64,000 bases of DNA from Caballeronia zhejiangensis (GTDB lineage Bacteria > Pseudomonadota > Gammaproteobacteria > Burkholderiales > Burkholderiaceae), in NCBI RefSeq assembly GCF_000698575.1, contig NZ_JFHD01000003.1, forward strand, positions 186,001 through 250,000, read 5' to 3'. Positions 51,299 to 59,728 of the stretch are shown here, piece after piece (position 1 is the stretch's first letter; every line of letters begins with the position of its first letter). The notes beneath the pieces are model-generated. The model was not told the DNA's origin, did no database searches, and saw nothing but the letters and a program-made list of their open reading frames with translations. The translations under genes and the position numbers were made by a program.

Positions 51299-52663
51299 AT
51301 GGAAAAGAACGTCGGGACCATCGAGGTCCAGAGCTTTATCGACGGCGAGCGCTTCTCGCCCTATCAATGGGTCATTCTGATCCTGTGCTTTCTCGTCGTC
51401 GCGGCCGACGGTTTCGATACCGCGGCAATCGGTTTTATCGCGCCGTCGTTGATCGGCGACTGGGGCATCACGCGCGCCGCGTTAGGCCCGGTGATGAGTG
51501 CGGCGCTCGTCGGTCTCGGCATCGGCGCGCTCGTGGCCGGGCCGGCCGCCGACCGTATCGGACGCAAGGCGGTGCTTGCCCTTTCCGTGTTCTTCTTTGG
51601 CGTATGGAGCCTCGCATCGGCACAAGCAAGCTCAGTCGAAACACTAACCGCGTGGCGCTTCCTCACCGGCCTGGGTCTCGGCGCGGCAATGCCCAACGCG
51701 GTCACGCTGATGTCCGAATACGCACCGGCGCGCGTTCGTGCTATCGCCGTCAATGCGATGTTCTGCGGCTTCTCCGTAGGACTATCGCTTGGCGGGCTCT
51801 GCGCCGCATGGCTCATACCGCATTTCGGCTGGCAAAGCGTGCTCGTCGCCGGCGGACTCGGTCCTATCGTGCTCACCGTGCTGTTGCTCGTTCTGTTGCC
51901 CGAGTCCGCACAGTTCATGGTCGTGAGACAACGCCCTACGCGAAAGATCGCGCGCGTCCTGCGCCGCATCTCGAACGATCCGCGTCTCGCGGAAGGCGCG
52001 CGCGTCACGTTCACTTCTGCCGATACGCGCACGGCCGGCGCCGACAAATCTTCGCTCGGCATCATCGTCTCGCGTCCCTATCGCTTTGGCACGTCCATGT
52101 TATGGCTCGCCTATTTCATGGGGCTGATGATCTTCTATCTGCTGACGAACTGGCTTCCTACGCTTTTCAAGGATGCAGGCTTCTCCGCCGAGCGCGCTGC
52201 GCTCACGACATCGCTCTTTCCGCTCGGCGGCATTCTCGGCAACCTGTGCCTTGGCTGGGTGATGGGCAAGGCCAATCCGCGACGCGTGAACGCGTGCGCT
52301 TATGTGCTCGCAGCGGCGATGGTCCTGACAATCGGACGCGGCATCGCGGATCAGTTCTGGCTTGCTGTGCTGATCTTCCTGACCGGAACAGCGGTGACGA
52401 GCGCGGTTACATCGATGTCGGCGCTCGCCGCGTCGTTCTATCCGACGCGAAGCCGCGCGACCGGCGTCGCATGGATGCTTGGCATCGGCCGCATGGGCGC
52501 GGTCGCGGGCGCAATGACCGGCGGCGTGCTCATGAGCATGGGGCTGCAATTTGGCGCGGTCTTCACGCTGCTCGCGATTCCCGCAATCATCGCCGCGTTC
52601 GCGTTGGGCGCGTTGAGCCGGCGCGATAGAGCGAGTGAAACCACTCAACGTTTGATGACTTGA
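51299..52663 (+). CDS. MFS transporter, aromatic acid:H+ symporter (AAHS) type
   Basis: Inner-membrane symporter, 454 residues, twelve helices. FSPYQWVILILCFLVVAADGFDT, GPAADRIGRKAVLALSV and RFLTGLGLGAAMPNAVTL are diagnostic of the AAHS group (PcaK/BenK-like), including the DGFDT acid motif in helix 1 needed for transport. The ATG at 51299 has GGAGA ten bases upstream; an ATG at 51275 is possible. It is the last gene of the SDR/flavoprotein/NIPSNAP operon and likely imports its carboxylic-acid substrate. Its end overlaps the convergent OsmC gene by 19 bases. Confidence 0.9.
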   Translation: MEKNVGTIEVQSFIDGERFSPYQWVILILCFLVVAADGFDTAAIGFIAPSLIGDWGITRAALGPVMSAALVGLGIGALVAGPAADRIGRKAVLALSVFFFGVWSLASAQASSVETLTAWRFLTGLGLGAAMPNAVTLMSEYAPARVRAIAVNAMFCGFSVGLSLGGLCAAWLIPHFGWQSVLVAGGLGPIVLTVLLLVLLPESAQFMVVRQRPTRKIARVLRRISNDPRLAEGARVTFTSADTRTAGADKSSLGIIVSRPYRFGTSMLWLAYFMGLMIFYLLTNWLPTLFKDAGFSAERAALTTSLFPLGGILGNLCLGWVMGKANPRRVNACAYVLAAAMVLTIGRGIADQFWLAVLIFLTGTAVTSAVTSMSALAASFYPTRSRATGVAWMLGIGRMGAVAGAMTGGVLMSMGLQFGAVFTLLAIPAIIAAFALGALSRRDRASETTQRLMT

Positions 52664-53187
52664 TGTGCTTTCGAGGCATCGTCGGTATTTGCAAGCGCAA
52701 CTATGTTGACGATGCCTTGACGCGCCATCTTCGTATAAGGGCAAAAGCGTTCCGTGCTGCGCACGAGTTCCTCAGCTACGCTGCGTTCGATGCCGGGCAT
52801 CTGCACGCGTGTGTGGGCGGTCAACACGAAGAGCCCGTCCATCGGATCGCGGCTGAATTCGACCGTGACGTACACGCTTGCAGCCGCGACAACGATGCCG
52901 GCGCGCGCCGCAAGCAGGACCATCGCGCCATGAAAACATGCAGCGTAGGCCGCGGCGAACAGTTGCTCGGGGTTCGTGCCGCCGCCGGGACCGCCGAGCG
53001 CCTCGGGCATACGCAGGTCAAGAGCGAGATTGCCGTCGTCGGATCGTGCCTCGCCCGTCGCGCGGCCATGTCCCGCATCGCCACCCGTCACCGCGACGGT
53101 CGTCGAATACAGGGGTTGCACGTCGCGTCCTTGATACCTGTCGAGCAGGCTGACGGGCGGCGGATCGATATGCTCCATGGCGGTCAT
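52645..53187 (-). CDS. OsmC/Ohr-family peroxiredoxin-like protein
   Basis: A protein of about 180 residues that would reduce organic hydroperoxides. Both catalytic cysteines are in family context: AAYAACFHGAM and RFCPYTKMARQGI, and the N-terminal domain has QPLYSTTVAVTGG. It is about 35 residues longer than typical Ohr at the N-terminus, where start choice is open (ATGs at 53187 and 53178, GTG at 53211, none with a strong ribosome site). It lies just after a truncated NAD-binding fragment. Confidence 0.85.
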   Translation of the reverse strand: MTAMEHIDPPPVSLLDRYQGRDVQPLYSTTVAVTGGDAGHGRATGEARSDDGNLALDLRMPEALGGPGGGTNPEQLFAAAYAACFHGAMVLLAARAGIVVAAASVYVTVEFSRDPMDGLFVLTAHTRVQMPGIERSVAEELVRSTERFCPYTKMARQGIVNIVALANTDDASKAHQVIKR

Positions 53188-53217
53188 CCATTCTTCGCGC
53201 GAACGTTGCACGATCGC

Positions 53218-53391
53218 TCAAGGCGCCGCGACCTCGCGCGCGTCCTGCAACCCTTCTTGCAGGCCCTTTCCTGTCATCGTGTCGACGCCTGATGCCGGCG
53301 ATGCCGCGATTACTTCGTGCCCGCGCGCACGCAGACGCTCCACGACCTTGCTGCCGATGAGTCCGCTTCCGCCGATGACTACGATGTTCAT
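53218..53391 (-). pseudogene. N-terminal fragment of an NAD(P)-binding (NmrA-like) oxidoreductase
   Basis: A 57-codon frame with a good ribosome site (GAGGAA, then ATG at 53391) encodes MNIVVIGGSGLIGSKVVERL, RARGHEVIAASPASGVDT and MTGKGLQEGLQDA, then stops after EVAAP. This is the complete nucleotide-binding start of an SDR that is normally about 250 residues long. The rest is absent: the OsmC gene begins within a few bases. It is therefore a truncated remnant, although it could still be translated. Confidence 0.75.
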
Positions 53392-53501
53392 GATTTCCTC
53401 CTCGAAACGATGCGCGAATGCGCGATGCGTGACGCATCGTAGGCGTGCAGGCGTGCATCCGGTAGCGCCTCGCACGGATGCGCAGTGTTGCCTTCGATGC
53501 A

Positions 53502-54515
53502 TCAATCGGTTGAGACGAGCTGCTGCACGCCCGCACGTGGGTTCGTGATGAACGTCGTCAGGCAATGCAGATCAAGCGCGCGCGTCTGCTCGGTCATGTA
53601 ATCGACGAATACACGCACGCGCGCGGGCAAATGCTTGCGGCTGAGATAGCAAAGATAGTGGCCGCCATCGTCGGGCGCGTATTGCGCGAGACACGTGACG
53701 AGGCGCCCGGCCTTGAGCGAATCGCCGGCGAGATACGCAGGCAGTTGTGCGATGCCCTGCCCGTCGAGCACTGCTTGCAGCATCAGGTCGATATCGTTGA
53801 AGGTTTGCCGGGCCGCAGGCGAGCGCTTTCGCGCAAGGCCGTCGACCTTGAATTCCCATTCAGCGATGCGCCCCGCCGGCGCGCGGAAATTGATGCAGCG
53901 ATGGTCGTCGAGATCGTCGACATGACGCGGCAGGCCGTGCTCGCGCGCATACGCCGGCGATGCGCAGACGATCATCTGCATCGGAATCAATTGCTTTGCA
54001 ACGACTTCGCTATCTTCCATGTGACCATCGCGAAACGCGACATCCACCCGATCTGCCGTGAAATCGCACGGACGATCGTTCAGCAGCAGTTCGAGTGCGA
54101 TGTCCGGATAGCGTGCATTAAAGCCGGCTAGAAGCGGCGCGACGACCTTGCGGCCGAAGCCCGGTGCCGACGCGATGCGCAAGTGACCGCGTGGCGGCCC
54201 GTTGCGCAACTCGCGCATGTCCTCCAGCGCCTGCACGATGCGCTCCACGCCTGGCTGACAATTCTTGTAGAAGAGCTCGCCTTCGCGTGTGAGCGACGTG
54301 CTCCGCGTCGTGCGCAGGAAGAGACGCGCATCGAGCTGTGCTTCCAGCTTCTGTACGTTGCGGCTGACGGCGGAACGGCCGATGCCCAGGCGGTCGCTCG
54401 CTTTCGCGAAGCTGCCTTCGTTGGCGACGGCAAGAAAAGAAACGACGCCCGCATAACTCGCTACGAAGCTATACGCGAGAGAATCGTCGGAATGACACAC
54501 AAGGTCTGATGGCAT
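53502..54515 (-). CDS. LysR-family transcriptional regulator
   Basis: A 337-residue regulator. The winged helix is at about residues 21-80 (GVVSFLAVANEGSFAKASDRLGIGRSAVSRNVQKLEAQL and LFLRTTRSTSLTREG). The effector domain begins GHLRIASAPGFGRKVVAP, the CrgA/AaeR-like form. The start at 54515 removes a cysteine-containing leader with no ribosome site. It lies between the truncated oxidoreductase and the cupin gene, all on the same strand. The truncated oxidoreductase and OsmC genes downstream were probably its original targets or neighbours. Confidence 0.88.
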   Translation of the reverse strand: MPSDLVCHSDDSLAYSFVASYAGVVSFLAVANEGSFAKASDRLGIGRSAVSRNVQKLEAQLDARLFLRTTRSTSLTREGELFYKNCQPGVERIVQALEDMRELRNGPPRGHLRIASAPGFGRKVVAPLLAGFNARYPDIALELLLNDRPCDFTADRVDVAFRDGHMEDSEVVAKQLIPMQMIVCASPAYAREHGLPRHVDDLDDHRCINFRAPAGRIAEWEFKVDGLARKRSPAARQTFNDIDLMLQAVLDGQGIAQLPAYLAGDSLKAGRLVTCLAQYAPDDGGHYLCYLSRKHLPARVRVFVDYMTEQTRALDLHCLTTFITNPRAGVQQLVSTD

Positions 54516-54591
54516 GGCGGCACGAAACGTAGTGGCTCTGTCCAACAAGACGTTTGCGCCACACGGTTTGTGACGCGCCATGCCGAATTTT

Positions 54592-54999
54592 TTATTTAAC
54601 GGGCGTCAGAACGGGCTTGTCCTTGTCTTTGAGAAGCAGCACGATGAATTTCGCGCGCTTCGTGTTGCTCGCGTTGCGTCCCACAGTGTGAATGTCGTCA
54701 GGGCCTTCATAAAAGGTATCGCCGGCTTTGAGCGTCACGGCCTTGCCGCCGCGAACCTGCATGACGATCGTACCTTCCAGGACATATACGTAGGCATGAG
54801 CGTCGTGACGATGCACGGGATCGACCGCGCCCGGAGGATACTCCACGCTGATCATCAGCGCCTCCTTGCCGGGATATTCCGGAAGCGGCTTCGTCATGAG
54901 TTCCTTGACGATGGCCTCCGGCGCCGCGTGCGCCGTGCTCGCCGCGAGCGCCGCGCATCCGAAGACGAGTGCAAGTCCCACGCGTTTGATGCTGTGCAT
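54592..54999 (-). CDS. Exported cupin-domain protein
   Basis: A 135-residue single-cupin protein from the ATG at 54999 (GGGAGAA upstream). A signal peptide (VGLALVFGCAALAASTAHA) ends near residue 25. The cupin metal motif 1 is PVHRHDAHAYVYVLEG and motif 2 runs through GDTFYEGPDDIHTVG, keeping the His/His/Glu/His set. It is downstream of the AhpD-like gene (38 bases), in the ECF41 unit. A periplasmic sensor or enzyme acting on small oxidised molecules is possible. Confidence 0.85.
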   Translation of the reverse strand: MHSIKRVGLALVFGCAALAASTAHAAPEAIVKELMTKPLPEYPGKEALMISVEYPPGAVDPVHRHDAHAYVYVLEGTIVMQVRGGKAVTLKAGDTFYEGPDDIHTVGRNASNTKRAKFIVLLLKDKDKPVLTPVK

Positions 55000-55037
55000 G
55001 ATCCGTTCTCCCATGATCGAACGACGGCGCGAACGCA

Positions 55038-55517
55038 CTACGACAGGTTTGCCTTGTCCAGGCCGAAAGCTTTATCCGACGAACCCGGAACCGTCTGAAA
55101 CGCGACATTCGCACGGTTCCACCCATTGATCTCGATGATGATGTACGTCAGATCCGACAACTCCTTCTCCGAAAACTGCTCACGCACGCGTGCAAAGAGA
55201 TCGTCGGACACGCCATGCTCGGGAATGCGCGTCAGCACTTCGGTCCACGCGAGCGCGGCACGTTCGCGCGGCGAAAACAGCGGCGATTCACGCCAGATCG
55301 CAACGTGATGCGTGCGCAGTTCGCGCTCGCCATGAATCTTCGCTTCCTTCACATGCATATCGACGCAAAACGCACAGCCATTCATTTGCGATGCGCGAAG
55401 CGTCACGAGATCGCGGGTCGTCTGCTCGATCGAGCATTCACGCACCGCCTGACTGAACTCATAGAACTTCCGGAAAAGCTCGGGAGATTGTTGAATGTAG
55501 TTGACTCGCTGCGTCAT
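55038..55517 (-). CDS. AhpD-like/carboxymuconolactone decarboxylase family protein
   Basis: A 159-residue all-helical protein. The redox motif is NGCAFCVDMHVKEA (C-x2-C then His), as in AhpD alkylhydroperoxidases. The neighbouring helices SPRERAALAWTEVLTRI and EKELSDLTYIIIEINGWNR match the family. GGAG precedes the ATG. It lies 117 bases after the ECF41 sigma gene. Genes of this family are the standard partner and main target of ECF41 sigma factors, so regulation by the neighbour is likely. Confidence 0.9.
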   Translation of the reverse strand: MTQRVNYIQQSPELFRKFYEFSQAVRECSIEQTTRDLVTLRASQMNGCAFCVDMHVKEAKIHGERELRTHHVAIWRESPLFSPRERAALAWTEVLTRIPEHGVSDDLFARVREQFSEKELSDLTYIIIEINGWNRANVAFQTVPGSSDKAFGLDKANLS

Positions 55518-55634
55518 GATGACTCCATGTCTGGTTGAAGATGGATGTCATCCTAGGTTTGCGCGGCTTGTCGCGGTAGACACGCGAACGTGCCCACGCT
55601 GTTGCCTCGCACGCATCAATCGAATCGCGAGCGT

Positions 55635-56516
55635 TCATGCATTGCCATGGCGAGCCGCAATGCGTTCGAGCTTATCCGGATTGCGCTGCACCTGTATGCG
55701 TACGATGCGTTCATCTTCGATATCGAAAGTCTGCGCGGATTCGAGCTTGCCGTCGATGAAACGCAGCAGCGCCCATTGCTCATTCAGCATGACGAGTTCG
55801 AGACGCACGCCGTTTCCATACCGCAGAAAGGCCGCATAAAAAAGCTGCGCGATGCGTTTGCCGCCCAAAAGCGGTTTGGGGAAACTCTGCACGCGCCCGC
55901 CGCCATCGCCGATCAGCATGGCGTCCTCCGCGAGCATCGCATGAATAGCTGCGAAATCGCCGAGCTCCATCGCGTGCGCGAATGCATGCAGCAAGCGCCT
56001 TTGAATCTCTCGCGACACCGAACGTCGCGGACGCTCTTCGCGTAGTTGTGCCTTGGCTCGGCTCACGAGCTGGCGGCATGCGGCCTCCGTCTTGCCGATG
56101 ATGTTCGCGACCTCCGCATAGTCGGCGTCGAAGACCTCGCGCAACAGAAACGCCGCGCGCGCTTCGGGCGTGAGGCGTTCGAGCAGCATGAGGAACGCGA
56201 CGGATACGTCGTCCGCGCGCTCCGTGACCTCCTCCGGCGTTGCCGGCGGCTCGGTGATCTGCGGCTCGGGCAGCCAGATGCCGGTGTAGTGTTCGCGCTG
56301 CAACTTCGCGGCGCGCAACCGGTCGATCGAATGGCGCGTCGTCACTGCGACGAGCCACGCCTCGGCATTCTCGATCGCTTCGTGAGCCGCCGCATGCCAG
56401 CGCAGCCATACGTCCTGCACGATATCCTCGGCTTCGGCGACCGAACCGAGCATGCGATACGCAATGCCCTGCAGACGAGGGCGCAAGCGGTCGAATTCGC
56501 GCGTGGCGTCATCCAT
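55635..56516 (-). CDS. ECF41-family RNA polymerase sigma factor (SigJ-like)
   Basis: A 293-residue extracytoplasmic-function sigma factor with a fused regulatory extension. Region 2 runs about 10-70 (SVAEAEDIVQDVWLRW), region 4 about 105-160 (LTPEARAAFLLREVFD and YAEVANIIGKTEAACRQLVSRAKAQL). A SnoaL-like domain follows (175-293). The three ECF41 landmarks are visible: WLPEP (81-85), DGGGR (204-208) and NPDKL (279-283). ECF41 factors lack an anti-sigma factor; the C-terminal domain itself controls activity. GAGGAA precedes the ATG. I did not find the published TGTCACA...CGTC promoter before the AhpD-like gene. Confidence 0.93.
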   Translation of the reverse strand: MDDATREFDRLRPRLQGIAYRMLGSVAEAEDIVQDVWLRWHAAAHEAIENAEAWLVAVTTRHSIDRLRAAKLQREHYTGIWLPEPQITEPPATPEEVTERADDVSVAFLMLLERLTPEARAAFLLREVFDADYAEVANIIGKTEAACRQLVSRAKAQLREERPRRSVSREIQRRLLHAFAHAMELGDFAAIHAMLAEDAMLIGDGGGRVQSFPKPLLGGKRIAQLFYAAFLRYGNGVRLELVMLNEQWALLRFIDGKLESAQTFDIEDERIVRIQVQRNPDKLERIAARHGNA

Positions 56517-56661
56517 GAAGGCGATTCCTCGTTACTGAACGTCTGTGAAGTCATCGGCTTGAAAGGAGATCGTATATTACGCGTGCGCGATATTCCTTTA
56601 AAGATATGAATAACACGGCCGTTAATATCGATGGCCGGAATCGAACGCGCCAATCTCATTC

Positions 56662-57951
56662 ATGACTGAAATCGAACGTCCACAAGCGCCCGCGAATCTG
56701 ACCCGCATCATCGTAGCGACGGTGATCAGCAATGGCTTCGTCGCATACGACTTCACTGTGTACGGCTTCTCCGCGGCGATCATCGGGCGGCTGTTCTTTC
56801 CCGCGCATGATCCCGCCTCGTCTCTGCTGCTATCGCTCGCGACATTCGGCGCCGGCTTCGTGATGCGTCCGCTCGGCGCAGTGCTCATCGGACGATACGC
56901 GGATCGATGCGGACGCGAAGCCGGCATGCGGCTGTCGATCGCCGTGATGGCGCTGGGTACGTGGCTGATCGCATGCTTGCCGACGCACGCGGCGATCGGC
57001 GCGAGCGCGACCGTGCTGATCGTGGTCGCGCGGCTTTTGCAAGGACTCGCGGCGGGCGGCGAGATCGGACCGGCATCGGCGCTGCTGATGGAAGCCGTGC
57101 CTTATGAACGGCGCTGCTTCATCGTCAGCTGGCGTGGTGCGAGTCAGGGCGCGGCCGCGTGCGTGGCGGCGCTCGTCGGCGCGTGCACATCGGCGCTTCT
57201 GTCGCCGGAGCAACTCTTGCAATGGGGATGGCGCGCGCCCTTCTTCATCGGCGGACTGATCGCGCCGCTCGGATGGTTTCTGCGCCGCATGCCGGGCGAC
57301 GCATCCACGTCGAAGCCCCGACCCGCGCGCACGCCGCTCGCAACTGTACTGCGCGAGCACGCGCGCCCGCTCGCATGCGGCATCCTGATGATGGCCGCGC
57401 CATCGTCGAGCATCTACATCGCCGTGCTGTACATGCCGAGCTATCTGACGCATACGCTGCAGCGGCCGCCTGTCATCAGCTTTCTGATCGCGTCGCTCTC
57501 CGGCCTCGTTATTCTGATCGTCACGCCGCTCGTCGCGCTTGCGGCCGATCGGCTGATGAGCCGCAAGACGCTGCAATATGCCTCGCTCTTCGCCGCGCTC
57601 GCGACGGCTTATCCCGCGTTTTATGCGCTCACGCGAGGCGCACCGGATGGGCTCGCGCTCGTCATCATCCTGCTCTATGTCGCAGTCGCGCTGAACAACG
57701 CGGGCGCCGCTTCGGTGCTCATGCTCGAAGCCTTCCCGAAGCATCGGCGCGCGGCGAGCCTCGCCGTGATCTATACCTTCGGCGTCGTCATCTTCGGGGG
57801 ATTCTCGCCGTTGACGGTCGCATGGCTCGTCGGCGCGACGGGCAACGTAATGACGCCCGCGTGGTATCTGCTCGCCGCAAACTGCCTGACGCTTCTTGCG
57901 CTCAGCCGCTTTCCGGAAGGCCGCGCGAGTGCGCGGCGCGCATCCGCATGA
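56662..57951 (+). CDS. MFS transporter, metabolite:H+ symporter (MHS) type
   Basis: Inner-membrane symporter, 429 residues, twelve helices. The start IIVATVISNGFVAYDFTVYGFSAAIIG, FVMRPLGAVLIGRYADRCGR and RLLQGLAAGGEIGPA are the MHS signatures seen in shikimate, citrate and ketoglutarate transporters. The substrate is unknown. It is convergent with an AraC gene, overlapping by 50 bases. There is no ribosome site of note before the ATG. Confidence 0.88.
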   Translation: MTEIERPQAPANLTRIIVATVISNGFVAYDFTVYGFSAAIIGRLFFPAHDPASSLLLSLATFGAGFVMRPLGAVLIGRYADRCGREAGMRLSIAVMALGTWLIACLPTHAAIGASATVLIVVARLLQGLAAGGEIGPASALLMEAVPYERRCFIVSWRGASQGAAACVAALVGACTSALLSPEQLLQWGWRAPFFIGGLIAPLGWFLRRMPGDASTSKPRPARTPLATVLREHARPLACGILMMAAPSSSIYIAVLYMPSYLTHTLQRPPVISFLIASLSGLVILIVTPLVALAADRLMSRKTLQYASLFAALATAYPAFYALTRGAPDGLALVIILLYVAVALNNAGAASVLMLEAFPKHRRAASLAVIYTFGVVIFGGFSPLTVAWLVGATGNVMTPAWYLLAANCLTLLALSRFPEGRASARRASA

Positions 57952-58954
57952 CGGGATCGCCACTCGTCGCGCGCAACAGTTCGAGCGCGCGCAGGCGCAT
58001 CTCGAGCGGACTGACGTCGAACGCGCGGCGAAACGCGCGCGTGAAATCCGATGCGCTCTTGAAGCCGAGACCGAATGCGATATCCGCTATCCGCAGATTG
58101 GGAAACAGCGCGAGTTCGTCGGCCGCTTCGCGCAAGCGGCGAAGTCGAATATATGCGGCGAGCCCGCCCTCCTGCTCGAACCACCGATAGACTGTCGCGC
58201 GCTTGAGCCCGAGTGCCTCGACGATCGCGGTCGGCGTGAGATCGGCCTCATGCAGGCGCGTTTCGATGTAACGCTTCACCTGGCTCTTCACGGCCGTTTG
58301 CAGTGCGGCGCGTGAATCGCTCGCGGCATTCGGCTTGTCGGCGAATGCCGCGAGCAGGAGCCGCGCGCCGGCATCGAGCGCGTCAGCGGCGTCGGGCCGG
58401 TCGAGCACCGGCAATTCTCGCGCGGTGGCCTCGAAATGTTCGAACACGAAATGCACGAGCGGCGCGTGATCGGGCAGCACGCGACCGTGCAACGCGTCGC
58501 AGTCGCCGATATGCGCGGCGACGATTACACGCGGTACGAACATCGTCAGCACGCGGCACGCCGGACGTTCGACGCGAAAGCGCTGATTCAGATCGAGTGC
58601 GATGATGCCGCGCACAGAGCCAGGCGCGCTGCGCTTGACGCTCAGCCCGCTGACGTGACCGGTCTCGCCTTCCACATAGACGTGAAATGCGAAATCGCGA
58701 CGCGTGTCAGTGGAGACGCGCGCGATAGATCGCTCGAGCACGAGCGCGTCGGTGCGCGCTTCCGTGAACACGAGGCCGCCCGCCGCATGCAAATCGATGC
58801 TGCCCGAGAAACCGCGTGCAATCTGATCCTTGTCCGGCACGACATCGACCACATGCCCGACCCGATCGCGCCATGCGAGCAATTGACGCTCACGCGGACA
58901 GGCGCGCGTCGAAAAGTGCGTGGAAATCTTCGGCGGATCGGAATCTGCGGGCAT
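57902..58954 (-). CDS. AraC-family transcriptional regulator
   Basis: A 350-residue regulator with an AraC_binding_2-type sensor (GFSGSIDLHAAGGLVFTEA, FHVYVEGETGHVSG) and C-terminal helix-turn-helix pair (LTPTAIVEALGLKRATVYRWFEQEGG; LRIADIAFGLGFKSASDFTRAFRRAF). The FeaR/TetD-like sensor type often responds to amines or alcohols. The start at 58954 follows a leader of no clear coding quality. Its 3' end overlaps the MFS gene; regulation of that gene is possible but not shown. Confidence 0.87.
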   Translation of the reverse strand: MPADSDPPKISTHFSTRACPRERQLLAWRDRVGHVVDVVPDKDQIARGFSGSIDLHAAGGLVFTEARTDALVLERSIARVSTDTRRDFAFHVYVEGETGHVSGLSVKRSAPGSVRGIIALDLNQRFRVERPACRVLTMFVPRVIVAAHIGDCDALHGRVLPDHAPLVHFVFEHFEATARELPVLDRPDAADALDAGARLLLAAFADKPNAASDSRAALQTAVKSQVKRYIETRLHEADLTPTAIVEALGLKRATVYRWFEQEGGLAAYIRLRRLREAADELALFPNLRIADIAFGLGFKSASDFTRAFRRAFDVSPLEMRLRALELLRATSGDPVMRMRAAHSRGLPESG

Positions 58955-59226
58955 GTGCGGCAGTCGATGTTGTCGGGTCGTCCTTCGCGCTGTGGCGCGC
59001 ACGATACGCGCCAGCAAATGAGACGCATGGTAAAGCGTATTTTGAATGCCGGTGTATCGTGCTGGACGAGGAGCAGCGTGTGCGGCGTCGTGGGCGGCCA
59101 GGTCGGCGATTCCTTGCCTTCATCCCGCCGTCACATTGCTGACTCCCCATCCTAGGGTTTACGGCTAGTCAAGATAAAAAATTCAGCCGCACATAAAGAG
59201 AGAAAAGACGTTTCGGGGCGTCACAC

Positions 59227-59523
59227 ATGGAAAAGTCGAAAATTGTGCAAGTCGGGCGCGCCGCGCAGGCCACGCGAGCGATGCTCAAGCCCGCGCGTCT
59301 CGCGGACACCCAGCTCGATCATCTCGAGCACATGATCCGTTCGCTCGCGCTATCGGGAAATTCAAAGGCGGTCGACCAGTTCGATCATGCCTACTGGAAA
59401 AGGCGGCTCGCCGCGGTCGGCGACGAAAGCGATCTCGTCTCGACGCAACGCGCCCGCGTGCTGCGGCTCCTCGATCTTCTCGAACAGAACCGGGCAGCAG
59501 ACTCCGACAAGGCGGCCGCCTAG
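59227..59523 (+). CDS. Hypothetical protein, 98 residues
   Basis: I do not assign this one. It is helical and hydrophilic: DTQLDHLEHMIRSLALSGNSKAVDQFDHAYWKRRLAAV followed by ARVLRLLDLLEQNR. The single ATG at 59227 is downstream of a segment with CGTTTCGGGGCG and no clear ribosome site. The protein has no cysteine or membrane helix. Proteins of this shape occur in many Burkholderia genomes and are uncharacterised. Confidence 0.65.
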   Translation: MEKSKIVQVGRAAQATRAMLKPARLADTQLDHLEHMIRSLALSGNSKAVDQFDHAYWKRRLAAVGDESDLVSTQRARVLRLLDLLEQNRAADSDKAAA

Positions 59524-59543
59524 CGCTCCGCCAGCAGCGCATG

Positions 59544-59572
59544 CGAAATGCAAAGCAGGACAAGGCATTTCG
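59544..59572. repeat. Inverted repeat CGAAATGC-N13-GCATTTCG in a non-coding gap
   Basis: Perfect 8-base arms lie 20 bases after the 98-residue gene in a 205-base gap (59524-59728). The surrounding bases repeat the element GCAAA several times. It may be a weak terminator, but no T run follows. I see nothing else in this gap. Confidence 0.55.
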
Positions 59573-59728
59573 AATGCAAAACGCAAAATTCCGTTTGCGC
59601 CGAACGAATTCCGAGGGCCAGCCTGAGAGAGAGCACTCGACGCGGGGGCCGATTCCGACCACCGCGTCGAAAAGTGCCTCTACGTGTGGCTTCGCGTCCC
59701 GGGGTGCGATTCGCACCCGACACATGCG

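Noticed and set aside
55518..55634. An ECF41 consensus promoter (TGTCACA with CGTC) before the AhpD-like gene
   Set aside because: The closest strings (GTGTCTAC, ATGACATC on the minus strand) lack the paired second element at the right distance.
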